A stretch of 64,000 nt of DNA, from positions 1,503,001 through 1,567,000 of the forward strand of contig NZ_CP076448.1 in assembly GCF_019203965.1 (NCBI RefSeq), given 5' to 3'. Position numbers and translations under genes: made by a program. Positions 30,264 through 38,028 of the stretch are shown here, piece after piece. A model generated the notes under the pieces. That model had not been told where the DNA came from. It saw only the letters and a program-made list of their open reading frames with translations, and did not search any database. The stretch is from Elioraea tepida (GTDB taxonomy: Bacteria > Pseudomonadota > Alphaproteobacteria > Acetobacterales > Acetobacteraceae). Numbering within the stretch: position 1 is the stretch's first letter; the number at the start of each line of letters is the position of its first letter.

Positions 30264-31257
30264 TCAGCCGATCGGCCCGAGCCCGAGCTGCCAGGGCCGC
30301 TGCACCCAGAGATAGCCCTCGCCGTCGGCCAGAACGCGGCCGAAGCCGGGCCAGGGCACATGCACCCCGCCGACGAGGATCCGCTCGCGGGCGAGCATCT
30401 CGAGCGTGCGCAGGCGGCTCTCCACGCCCATCGCCTGGTCGACGTCGACGCCGACGCGCCAGCGTGGCCGCGCGAGCTGGATCACCGTCTGGTGCGCGAT
30501 GTCGCCCCAGATCAGCATCGTCTCGTTGCCGGACGAGAAGCGGTAGCTCACATGCCCGGGCGTGTGGCCCGGAGCGGGCACGCTGAACACGCCGGGCAGG
30601 ACCTCGACCTCGCGGTCGATGGCGAAGGTACGGATCCGCCCCGCATAGGGGCGGATCGCGCGCCGTGCCGCCTCGATGAACCTCCGCCCCTGCGGCACGC
30701 GCCGCTCCATCGTCGGGTCGGTCCAGAACCGGTGGTCGGCGTCAGCGACCACCACCTCCGCGTCGGGAAGTTCCGTGTCGTGCCGTCGTAGGAGAGGCCG
30801 AGGGTATGCTCGGGGTGGATATGCGTCAGAAGCACCGCCTCGACCTGTTCGGGCACATAACCCGAGGCGCGCAGCGCGGCGAGCGCCCCGCCCGTCGTCG
30901 GGATGAACGAGGAATGCGCGCCGCAATCGACCATGAAGAGCGACCGCCCGGTGTTGACGAGGTAGCAGCGACCGGCTGGTGAAGGCCCCGCGGGTCGAAG
31001 AAGGCGCGCTCGCGCAACGGAGCGGTTGTCTCCAGCGTGCTGTCGGGGAAGAAGCGGGCGATCCCCTCGTTCGTTCCCTGCATGCCGCCGTCAAGCAGCG
31101 CCGTGACCTCGATCTCGCCCACGCGCACGCGGTGGAAGCCAAGGGCACGCGTGCCCACTTGCGCCGGCGCCGCCACGGCGTCAGCCGAGGCTCCCGCGGC
31201 CCATGCCATCGCCGCCGCTCCGAACACGCCCCTGCGGCCGTTCGTCATCCCGTCCAT
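30264..31257 (-). pseudogene. Metallo-beta-lactamase-fold hydrolase, broken by two frameshifts
   Basis: Three frames must be joined to rebuild one protein. The first starts MDGMTNGRRGVFGAAAMAW, a likely Tat-type signal, and runs to about AFFDPRGLHQPVA. The second frame carries YLVNTGRSLFMVDCGAHSSF and the metal motif LLTHIHPEH (HxHxxH). The third gives DAEVVVADADHRFW, PAPGHTPGHVSYRF and IWGDIAHQ to the stop. The breaks are at about 30961-30968 and 30774-30786, and each is explained by loss of one base. The order matches the exported MBL-fold hydrolases common in Acetobacteraceae; the substrate is unknown. The third metal-site region is present, so an intact copy would be catalytic. Confidence 0.85.
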
Positions 31258-31462
31258 CCGAACCCTCCCTCCGCGCGTGCGAACGGTTCAGAGTCGCGCC
31301 GGCGAGAGGGGGCTGCAACACACGGTTCCGCAACCGCAAAGCGTCTGCCCTGCGCCGTGCGCGGCCATGCTCACGCCGTTTTCGGCTTGTTCCTTCCGCG
31401 CATCGGCGTTCGACTGCACCCGCTCGAAGGGCAGAGGCGCCGCCGGGGAGTTGAGCCAGGGC

Positions 31463-32371
31463 ATGCAGGTCTATCTGCCGATTGCGGAGATGTCGGTCGA
31501 TGCCTTCGTCGTGGTCGGCATCGGGCTCGCCGTCGGCCTTCTGTCAGGGCTGTTCGGGGTGGGCGGCGGCTTCCTGATGACGCCTCTTTTGATCTTCATC
31601 GACATCCCCTCCTCCGTCGCGGTGGCTACCTCCGCCAACCAGACCATGGGCACCTCGGTGTCGGGGCTGATCGCGCACTGGCGTCGCGGCAATGTCGATC
31701 TCCGGATGGGGGTTGTGCTGACGGCGGGAGGGCTCGCCGGCTCCGCCCTCGGTGTGCAGGCCTTCGCGCTCGTGCGGCAGTTGGGCCAGCTCGACCTCGT
31801 GGTGGCAGTGTTCTACGTGGTGGTGCTCGGCATCGTCGGCGGGCTGATGGTGGCCGAGAGCGTGCGCGCGATCCTGCGCCGGCGGAGGCAACTCCGGCGC
31901 CGGCTGCACGAGCATTTCTGGATGCACGGCCTGCCGCTGAAGGTTCGGTTCCGCCAGTCCCGCCTCTACATCTCCGTCATCCCCCCGGCTTTGCTCGGAT
32001 TCGGCATCGGCCTTCTGTCGGCGATGATGGGGGTGGGCGGCGGCTTCGTGCTCGTGCCGGCGATGATCTACCTGATCGGCATGCCGACCGGTGTGGTGAT
32101 CGGCACGAGCCTGTTCCAAGTGGTGTTCGTCACCGCCGCCGTGACGGTGCTTCAGGCCGTCTCGACGCAGAGCGTCGATATCGTGCTCTCGCTCCTTCTG
32201 ATGGTCGGGGCCGTGGCGGGGGCGCAGTTCGGCGCGGCCCTCGGCTCGCGCCTGCGCGGGGAGGAGACGCGCGGCCTGCTCGGGCTGCTTGTGCTCGCGG
32301 TCGCGGTCGAGCTCCTGGTCGGGCTCGTGCGGCGGCCCGAGGCGCTCTACAGCCTCGGGCCGCTGCTGTGA
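31463..32371 (+). CDS. TauE/SafE (DUF81) family membrane transporter
   Basis: A 302-residue membrane protein with two repeat halves, each holding a glycine-rich motif: GLLSGLFGVGGGFLMTPLL (about 24-42) and GLLSAMMGVGGGFVLVPAMI (about 190-209). These are the signatures of the sulfite/taurine exporter family. A basic cytoplasmic loop (RAILRRRRQLRRRL) separates the halves. ATG 31463 is used; a TTG twelve bases earlier is possible. The stop overlaps the GTG start of the next gene (GTGA). The substrate is unknown; a sulfur compound is inferred from the family. Confidence 0.85.
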   Translation: MQVYLPIAEMSVDAFVVVGIGLAVGLLSGLFGVGGGFLMTPLLIFIDIPSSVAVATSANQTMGTSVSGLIAHWRRGNVDLRMGVVLTAGGLAGSALGVQAFALVRQLGQLDLVVAVFYVVVLGIVGGLMVAESVRAILRRRRQLRRRLHEHFWMHGLPLKVRFRQSRLYISVIPPALLGFGIGLLSAMMGVGGGFVLVPAMIYLIGMPTGVVIGTSLFQVVFVTAAVTVLQAVSTQSVDIVLSLLLMVGAVAGAQFGAALGSRLRGEETRGLLGLLVLAVAVELLVGLVRRPEALYSLGPLL

Positions 32372-33129
32372 GGGCGTGCCGGCTCTCTGCGCGAGCACGG
32401 CACCTGTGGCTCGCGCTCCTCGTTTCGCTCGCTCCGGTGCCGGCCGCGGCCCAGAGCCTGCTCGCCGAACTCTCCCAGCGCGAGGTTGCGGTGACCACGG
32501 GCTTTGCCGGCGCCGAGCTGATCGTGTTCGGCACCGCGACCGGCGACGCGGCCGGCCCGGGCGCGGACATCATCGTCACCCTGCGCGGGCCGAACGCTCC
32601 GGTGGTGGTGCGTCGCAAGGTGCGCATTGCCGGGATCTGGCTCAACGGACCCTCCGAGCAGTTCGAGGCCGCCCCCTCCTTCTATGCCCTCGCCTCGACC
32701 CGGCCGGTGGAGACGATCCTCTCGGCCGAGGAGCGGCGACGGCTTCGGCTCGGGCTTGCCTCGCTGCCGCTCAGCCCGCGCGGCAAGATCGAGGACCCGA
32801 GCTTCCGCCAGGCGCTGATCGAGCTGAAATCGGGCTTGCGCCTGTACAGCGAGGACCCGGGCGGGGTGCGCCTCGTCGGCGACCGGCTGTTCTCCGCCCG
32901 GCTGTTCCTGCCCCCCGCCGTGATCCCGGGCCCCTACCGGGTCGAGATCCTGCTCGTGCGCGACGGGCGGGTGATGGCCACACGCGACCTGCCGCTGACG
33001 GTGGTGCGCTCCGGCACCTCGGCCGAGATCTGGCGGATCGCCCATGACCAGCCGCTCGCCTACGGCATCGCCGCCGTCCTGCTCGCCGCGGCCGCCGGCT
33101 GGCTCGGCAGCGTGCTATTCCGGCGCTAG
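32368..33129 (+). CDS. TIGR02186-family membrane-anchored protein
   Basis: The 253-residue protein has a signal peptide (about 1-29, cut near AAAQ), a periplasmic beta-rich domain and one C-terminal membrane segment (about 232-250) with a short RR tail. Internal features TGFAGAELIVFGTATG and VVRRKVRIAGIWLNGPSEQFEAAPSFYAL match TIGR02186, an alphaproteobacterial family of unknown function that is repeatedly found next to TauE/SafE transporters. Start is GTG 32368, overlapping the transporter stop by four bases. The strict pairing suggests an accessory subunit of that exporter; this is inference. Confidence 0.8.
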   Translation: MRACRLSARARHLWLALLVSLAPVPAAAQSLLAELSQREVAVTTGFAGAELIVFGTATGDAAGPGADIIVTLRGPNAPVVVRRKVRIAGIWLNGPSEQFEAAPSFYALASTRPVETILSAEERRRLRLGLASLPLSPRGKIEDPSFRQALIELKSGLRLYSEDPGGVRLVGDRLFSARLFLPPAVIPGPYRVEILLVRDGRVMATRDLPLTVVRSGTSAEIWRIAHDQPLAYGIAAVLLAAAAGWLGSVLFRR

Positions 33130-33140
33130 AGTCGCCTCCC

Positions 33141-33650
33141 ATGAGCACGGAACCCACGCCGTCCGGCCACGATCCTGCAGCGGCGCGCCGCGCCCGCACC
33201 TTCCTCGTGGTGGTCGATGACAGCCCCGAACGGGCGGTCGCCCTGCGCTATGCCTCCTTGCGCGCTCTGCGCGGCGGCGGGCGCGTGGCTCTGTTGCGCG
33301 TGACCGAGCCGGTCGGCCAGGCGGAATGGGCAAACATCGCCGAGATGATGCGCGAGGAGCGTCGCGCCGAAGCCGAGCAGCTGCTTCAGGGGCTCGCGGC
33401 GGAGGTGAACCGCATCACCGGCCAGATGCCGGTGGTGTATCTGCGCGAGGGCGACCCGCGCGAGGAGCTCCTCAAGCTCCTCGCCGAGGAGCCGGGAATC
33501 TCCGTCCTCGTGCTCGCCTCCTCCGGGGCGGCCGAGGGGCCTGGGCCGCTGATCAGCGCGCTCACCGGCCGCTATAACCGCCAGCTCCGCATCCCGCTCG
33601 TGATCGTCCCAGGCACGCTGACAGAGGAGGAACTCGAGACGGTGGCGTGA
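33141..33650 (+). CDS. Universal stress protein (UspA family)
   Basis: A 169-residue cytoplasmic USP-domain protein. It opens with RTFLVVVDDSPERAVALRYA, the first strand and helix of the fold, and ends with LRIPLVIVPGTLTEEELE. The C-terminal ATP-binding G-x2-G-x9-G-(S/T) motif is only partly recognisable (SSGAAEGPGPLISALTG), so nucleotide binding is uncertain. It lies 11 bases after the TIGR02186 gene and may be read with it. Confidence 0.85.
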   Translation: MSTEPTPSGHDPAAARRARTFLVVVDDSPERAVALRYASLRALRGGGRVALLRVTEPVGQAEWANIAEMMREERRAEAEQLLQGLAAEVNRITGQMPVVYLREGDPREELLKLLAEEPGISVLVLASSGAAEGPGPLISALTGRYNRQLRIPLVIVPGTLTEEELETVA

Positions 33651-33794
33651 TCCTCTCGGGAGGGCGCGGCGCGAGGCGGGCTGCCCCCGGCGGGAGCGGC
33701 CAGAGTGAGGGTGGAGACACGCCCAAGCGCAGCGCGACGGGGCAACACACATGCTCCGCTTGACAGCGCCGAGGCGCGTGCGCATCCGCCCCGC

Positions 33795-34091
33795 ATGTCC
33801 AGCGACCTCCAGGCCCTGTTCGACCGGGTGATCGACTCCGCCCTCTCCGGCCAGGACCTCGACGAGCACGATGCCGAACGTCTCGAGCTGATCGCGCCCG
33901 ACCTGTTCCGTGCCGCACGGCGCACGGGACGGGCGCGCTTCCCCTGGGCCGTCCTGCCGCTGACAGCCTCCTCGGGCGAGACCGCCTGGGTGGCACTCAC
34001 CGAGCGGGCGCGGCTGCCGCTTCCCGTCGTGGCCGTCGAGGGGGTGTTCGAGACCGAAGCCGAGGCGCTCGCCGCAGCGGAGGAGGCCTGA
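33795..34091 (+). CDS. Hypothetical protein, 98 residues
   Basis: Not recognised. The likely start is ATG 33795 (MSSDLQALFDRVIDSALSGQ), as the frame upstream is arginine-rich and has no coding character. The product is small, acidic and soluble, with an N-terminal helix, a Trp-containing central strand (RFPWAVLPLTASS) and an acidic C-terminus (ETEAEALAAAEEA). It lies between the stress protein and the nfu-like gene on the same strand. Confidence 0.6.
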   Translation: MSSDLQALFDRVIDSALSGQDLDEHDAERLELIAPDLFRAARRTGRARFPWAVLPLTASSGETAWVALTERARLPLPVVAVEGVFETEAEALAAAEEA

Positions 34092-34255
34092 GCCGCCCGG
34101 GCCGCAGACCGGACCGGGTTGACCTTATCGGCCCGCGCGCGCACATCATTCGCGGACTGGAAAAGAGGACCCGCATGGTCCGGATTGGCGCGGCGCCCGC
34201 TCCCTGACAGCGATGCCGTCGCCCGCTCCGGGGCGGAGCCTGAACGGAGCACACC

Positions 34256-34816
34256 ATGTTTATCGAGACCGAGGGCACGCCGAACCCCGCCACGCTGAAG
34301 TTCCTGCCCGGCCGCGAGGTCATGCCCTCCGGCACGGCCGATTTCCCCTCCGCCGAAGCCGCCGCACAGAGCCCGCTCGCACAGGCCCTGTTCGCCCTTC
34401 CCGGCGTGAGCCGGGTCTTCCTCGGCACCGACTTCGTCACCGTCACGAAGGACTGGGACGCCGACTGGCAAGTGCTTCGCCCGCAGATCCTCGGCGTGAT
34501 CATGGACCATTTCGTCTCCGGCAAGCCGGTGATCGAAGGAGCGGCTGAGGCCGCGGAGGAGGAGGTCGAGGTCAGGCCGGAGGATCGGGAGATCGTCGCC
34601 CAGATCCGCGAGCTGATCGACACCCGCGTCCGCCCCGCCGTGGCGATGGACGGCGGCGACATCGTGTTCCGCAAGTTCGAGGATGGGGTTGTGCACCTGC
34701 GGCTTCAGGGCTCCTGCTCCGGCTGCCCCTCTTCGCGGGCGACGCTCAAGCACGGCATCGAGAACATGCTGAAGCACTACGTGCCTGAGGTGGTCGCGGT
34801 GCAGGCGGTGGAGTAG
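34256..34816 (+). CDS. NifU/Nfu-type Fe-S cluster carrier
   Basis: A 186-residue two-domain protein. The N-terminal Nfu_N domain begins MFIETEGTPNPATLKFLPGR, and the C-terminal NifU domain (about 105-186) contains the cluster-binding CxxC in GSCSGCPSSRATLK. This type transfers assembled [4Fe-4S] clusters to targets such as aconitase or lipoyl synthase. The ATG at 34256 gives the standard start. Its place near tsaB-rimI is a conserved alphaproteobacterial neighbourhood. Confidence 0.94.
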   Translation: MFIETEGTPNPATLKFLPGREVMPSGTADFPSAEAAAQSPLAQALFALPGVSRVFLGTDFVTVTKDWDADWQVLRPQILGVIMDHFVSGKPVIEGAAEAAEEEVEVRPEDREIVAQIRELIDTRVRPAVAMDGGDIVFRKFEDGVVHLRLQGSCSGCPSSRATLKHGIENMLKHYVPEVVAVQAVE

Positions 34817-34836
34817 CAACGCCCCGCGCTGTAGCG

Positions 34837-34855
34837 TCTCCCCCTCCGCAGGGGA
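34837..34855 (+). promoter_or_regulatory. Ribosome site embedded in a hairpin
   Basis: CTCCCC (34837-34842) pairs with GGGGAG (34850-34855), which is itself the ribosome-binding sequence seven bases before the GTG at 34863. The fold would partly hide the site. Pairing is seen; regulation is inferred. Confidence 0.4.
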
Positions 34856-34862
34856 GAACGCC

Positions 34863-35444
34863 GTGCTCGATGACTGGACGCTGAACCGCCTGTTTCGGGA
34901 GGCGCGCACGCCGCTCGCCTGGACGCGTGCGCGGGTCACCGAGGAGGACCTCCGCCGGATCTGGGAGCTTGCGCGGATGGGGCCGACCTCGGCGAACTGC
35001 TCGCCCGCCCGCGTTCTGTTTCTGATGAGCGCGGAGGCGAAGGAGAAGCTCCGCCCCGCCCTCAGCCCGGGCAACGTCGAGCGCACCATGGCCGCACCGG
35101 TCACCGCGATCGTCGGCCACGACCTCGCGTTCTACGACCTCTTCCCGCGTCTCTATCCGCACGTGCCGCTGCGCGACTGGTATGCCGAGAACCCGGCCCT
35201 TGCCGAGGTCACAGCCTTCCGCAACGGCACGCTCCAGGCGGCCTATCTGATTCTCGCCTGCCGCGCGGTGGGGCTCGATGCGGGGCCGATGAGCGGCTTC
35301 GACAACGACGCGGTCGACCGGGCCTTCTTCTCCGGCACGACCATACGCTCCAACCTCCTGATCAACATCGGCGTCGGCGACATGGCCGTGACCCGACCGC
35401 GCGATCCGCGACTCTCCTTCGACGAGGCCTGCAAGGTCCTCTGA
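34863..35444 (+). CDS. Nitroreductase family protein, malonic semialdehyde reductase (RutE)-like
   Basis: A 193-residue FMN-dependent reductase of the RutE/HadB group. LDDWTLNRLFREARTPLAW, MGPTSANCSPARVLF and GLDAGPMSGFDNDAVDRAFF are close to the group pattern, and the length matches RutE (196). RutE reduces malonic semialdehyde in pyrimidine catabolism, but no other rut gene is here, so the physiological substrate is uncertain. Translation begins at GTG 34863, whose ribosome site lies in a hairpin. tsaB follows after three bases. Confidence 0.82.
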   Translation: MLDDWTLNRLFREARTPLAWTRARVTEEDLRRIWELARMGPTSANCSPARVLFLMSAEAKEKLRPALSPGNVERTMAAPVTAIVGHDLAFYDLFPRLYPHVPLRDWYAENPALAEVTAFRNGTLQAAYLILACRAVGLDAGPMSGFDNDAVDRAFFSGTTIRSNLLINIGVGDMAVTRPRDPRLSFDEACKVL

Positions 35445-35447
35445 GCC

Positions 35448-36089
35448 GTGCTGATCCTCTGCCTCGACGCCTCGCTCGCGCGCACCGGCGCGGCTTTGGT
35501 CGGCGGCGACGCCGTGCTCGCCGAAGCCGACGCCGAGGGCGGGCAGGGGCAGGCGGAGGCGATCGCCGTGCTCGCCGAGCGGGTGCTCGCCGACGCGAGG
35601 ATCAGGCCGCCCGCTCTTGATGCCGTCGCCGCGACGGTCGGCCCCGGGGGCTTCACGGGGATCCGCGCTGCCTTATCGCTCGCACACGGCATCGCCGACG
35701 GGGCGGGCGTTCCGTTCGTCGCGGTCACCACGGCCGAGGCGCTCGCCCTGCCGCATGCCGCGCAGGCGACGGTCGCGGTGCTGATCGACAGCCGACGCGG
35801 CCACCGCTTCGTACAGGTGTTCGAGGCCGCCTCGGGCCTGCCGCGGGCGCTCGGGGCCCCCGCCGCGGTCGCGGCCTCGGCGCTCGCCGGCCACATCGCG
35901 CCCGGCGCCCTCACCGTGGGGGACGCACCGGAGGCGGAGCGCCAAGCCCTGCCGCGGGCGCGCGATCTCGCCCCCTTGGCGGCCGCCCGGCTCGCCGGGA
36001 GGCTGGCGCCGCTTGAGCCGCTGCCGCTCTATCTCGACCCGCCGGCGGCCCGCCCCGCCTCGGGCCTTCGCCCCGAACCGGCCGCGTGA
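35448..36089 (+). CDS. tsaB: tRNA threonylcarbamoyladenosine biosynthesis protein TsaB
   Basis: TsaB is the dimerisation partner of TsaD in making t6A37 on tRNAs that read ANN codons. The 213-residue protein opens LILCLDASLARTGAALV and contains VGPGGFTGIRAALSLAHGIA, the conserved ASKHA-fold loop of the family. It starts from GTG 35448, three bases after the RutE-like gene, and overlaps rimI by four bases (GTGA). tsaB-rimI is a common bacterial pair. Confidence 0.93.
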   Translation: MLILCLDASLARTGAALVGGDAVLAEADAEGGQGQAEAIAVLAERVLADARIRPPALDAVAATVGPGGFTGIRAALSLAHGIADGAGVPFVAVTTAEALALPHAAQATVAVLIDSRRGHRFVQVFEAASGLPRALGAPAAVAASALAGHIAPGALTVGDAPEAERQALPRARDLAPLAAARLAGRLAPLEPLPLYLDPPAARPASGLRPEPAA

Positions 36090-36544
36090 GCGTCGCTGTC
36101 TCGGAGGCGGGGGCCGAGGCCGCCGCCCTGTGCGCGGCGCTGCACAAGGGGGGCATCGGCGAGGCTGGTTCCCCTTGGGACGAGGCCGCCTTCGCCGCGC
36201 TCTGCGCGACCCCGGGACGCCGCACCCTGATCGCGACCGTGGCCGGCGAACCGGCGGGGCTGCTTCTGCTCGGCCTCGCCGCCGACGAGGCGGAGATCCT
36301 GACGCTTGCCGTGCTTCCGGCGCACCGGCGCAAGGGGGTGGCGCGTCGGCTTGTCACGTCGGCCGAAGAGCGTGCCGAGGCGGCGGCGGCGCGGCGTCTG
36401 TTCCTCGAGGTGGCCGAGGGCAACGCTGCGGCGCGGGCGCTCTACGCCGCGCTCGGCTTCGCCCCGGTCGGGCGCAGGCCCGCCTATTATCCGAGCGGGG
36501 AGGATGCGCTCGTGCTCGCGAAACACCTCACCCCGTCTTCCTGA
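36086..36544 (+). CDS. rimI: Ribosomal-protein-alanine N-acetyltransferase RimI-like GNAT
   Basis: A 152-residue GNAT protein. Motif A is LTLAVLPAHRRKGVARRL with the R-x-x-G-x-A acetyl-CoA loop, and the C-terminal ARALYAALGFAPVGRRPAYY is typical of RimI, which acetylates the N-terminus of ribosomal protein S18. The identification rests on these motifs and the tsaB linkage. Its GTG start overlaps the tsaB stop. The 3' end overlaps the convergent tusA-like gene by 17 bases. Confidence 0.88.
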   Translation: MSVAVSEAGAEAAALCAALHKGGIGEAGSPWDEAAFAALCATPGRRTLIATVAGEPAGLLLLGLAADEAEILTLAVLPAHRRKGVARRLVTSAEERAEAAAARRLFLEVAEGNAAARALYAALGFAPVGRRPAYYPSGEDALVLAKHLTPSS

Positions 36545-36818
36545 GCGTGAGGATCCAGGGGTCGGTCTCGGCCGACGCCCCCGGCGCCTCGGGTTCGAGC
36601 GAAACGACCGTGTGGCCGAGCTCGCGGGCGCTTCGCGGCACGTTGGCGAGCGGCTCGCGGCCGCGCAGCCGGATCCGCAGGAGAGCTCCGGGGGGCGAGC
36701 GGTCGAGCAGAATTCGCGTGCGCACGAAGGTCATCGGGCAGATCTCGCCGGTGATGTCCAGTGCCACATCTGGCGCCGGTGCTGGTCTTGGGGCGGTTTC
36801 GTCAGAATTCGCTTGCAT
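36528..36818 (-). CDS. TusA-like sulfurtransferase
   Basis: A 96-residue protein with a disordered 15-residue N-terminus, then the TusA fold. The active Cys is in DITGEICPMTFVRTR; the family usually has CPxP, here CPMT. TusA carries persulfide sulfur to tRNA thiolation or other acceptors. It is divergent from mucR and convergent to rimI. The assignment to the family is firm, the pathway is not. Confidence 0.85.
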   Translation of the reverse strand: MQANSDETAPRPAPAPDVALDITGEICPMTFVRTRILLDRSPPGALLRIRLRGREPLANVPRSARELGHTVVSLEPEAPGASAETDPWILTLRKTG

Positions 36819-36844
36819 TTCGACACCTACGGGAAAGAGGAGTG

Positions 36845-36873
36845 TTGCAGGGCTTCGATCCGAGGTCTATACA
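36845..36873 (+). promoter_or_regulatory. Sigma-70-type promoter for mucR
   Basis: TTGCAG (36845-36850) and TATACA (36868-36873) are separated by exactly 17 bases, with a start expected near 36880, 27 bases before the mucR ATG. This is one of the clearest housekeeping promoters in the window. Confidence 0.65.
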
Positions 36874-36906
36874 ACGCGGCGAACGGCAAGAGAGGGCAGA
36901 GTTGCA

Positions 36907-37329
36907 ATGCAGGCCGACGGAGCGGAGCCGAATCTCCTGGAACTGACGGCCGAGATCGTCTCGGCCCATGTCAGCAACAACAGCGTCGCCGTGTCGGATC
37001 TGCCTGGGTTGATCCAGCAGGTCTACGCCACGCTCGCCGCCGTGGGCAAGGCGCCGGCGCAGCCCGAGCGGCCGCAACCTGCGGTGCCGATCAAGAAGTC
37101 CGTCCACCCCGACTACATCATCTGTCTCGAGGACGGGAAGAAGCTGAAGATGCTGAAGCGGCATCTGAAGACCGCCTACAACATGACGCCCGAGCAGTAT
37201 CGCGAGCGTTGGCAGCTTCCGCCCGACTACCCGATGGTCGCGCCGAACTACGCCAAGCACCGCTCCACGCTTGCCAAGAAGATCGGCCTCGGCACCAAGG
37301 CGCGCGCCGCGGCCGGGCGCCGCAGCTGA
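36907..37329 (+). CDS. mucR: MucR/Ros family transcriptional regulator
   Basis: MucR proteins are DNA-binding silencers that control exopolysaccharide, motility and cell-cycle genes in alphaproteobacteria. The 140-residue protein has the N-terminal oligomerisation part (ELTAEIVSAHVSNNSVAVSDL) and the Ros-type finger YIICLEDGKKLKMLKRHLKTAYN, then MTPEQYRERWQLPPDYPMVAPNYA. In the finger the second Cys is Asp (CLED) and one His is replaced (KTAY), so it belongs to the class with altered or no zinc binding. The ATG at 36907 lies behind the promoter noted above. Autoregulation is common in the family. Confidence 0.93.
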   Translation: MQADGAEPNLLELTAEIVSAHVSNNSVAVSDLPGLIQQVYATLAAVGKAPAQPERPQPAVPIKKSVHPDYIICLEDGKKLKMLKRHLKTAYNMTPEQYRERWQLPPDYPMVAPNYAKHRSTLAKKIGLGTKARAAAGRRS

Positions 37330-37452
37330 CCGGCCGGGGCCCAGGGCGCTCACTCCAGAACCCGCTCTAGGGGACAGGGCGGCTTCTCTCTGCTATAGGG
37401 CGTTCCGACAGCCGGGGTGTCCGTCCGGAGCGCACCTCGCCGAGGAGGGCTG

Positions 37453-37986
37453 ATGGAAAACCGGATCGAACGGCTCTGCATCGAGAGCGGCGTGAAGATG
37501 ACCGGCCAACGCCGGATCATCGCCCGTGTGCTCTCCGAGGCGACGGACCATCCGAACGTCGAGGAGCTCTACCGCCGCGCCATCGCGATCGACCCGCGGA
37601 TCTCGATCGCCACGGTGTACCGAACCGTGCGGCTTCTCGAGGAGAAGGGGATCCTCGAGCGCCGCGACTTCGGCGAGGGCCGCGCCCGCTACGACCCGAC
37701 GGATCGCGGTCATCACCACCATCTGATCGACGTCGACACCGGAAAGGTGATCGAGTTCGAGGACGAGGAGCATGAGGCGGTGGTCAAGCGGATCGCCGAG
37801 CGGCTCGGCTTCACGCTGGTGAGCCAAAGGCTCGAGCTGTTCGGCCGACGTGTGAAGGCCGAGGCGGCGCGAGAGGACCAGCCGCGGGCCGAGCCGCCGC
37901 GGGCGGCGGCGCGTCGCCCGGCCCGTCCGATCCCGCTCGCCCGAGCCCGACGCGCCCCGCCACCGCGCGGCGCCGGCGAGCGCTGA
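37453..37986 (+). CDS. fur: Fur family metal-responsive regulator
   Basis: Fur represses iron-uptake genes with Fe2+ (or Mn2+ in Mur variants). The winged helix (about 1-85) contains GQRRIIARVLSEATDHPNVEEL and ISIATVYRTVRLLEEKGI; the metal region has GHHHHLIDVDTGKVIEF. No CxxC structural zinc pair is present, typical of alphaproteobacterial Fur/Mur. The length is 177 residues, against about 140-150 usually, because of a C-terminal tail of some 40 residues rich in Arg, Pro and Ala. Iron or manganese specificity cannot be read from sequence. Confidence 0.92.
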   Translation: MENRIERLCIESGVKMTGQRRIIARVLSEATDHPNVEELYRRAIAIDPRISIATVYRTVRLLEEKGILERRDFGEGRARYDPTDRGHHHHLIDVDTGKVIEFEDEEHEAVVKRIAERLGFTLVSQRLELFGRRVKAEAAREDQPRAEPPRAAARRPARPIPLARARRAPPPRGAGER

Positions 37987-38028
37987 GCGCACACGCGACG
38001 CCTCGGCATCGCGCAGCAGGGGACCGAC

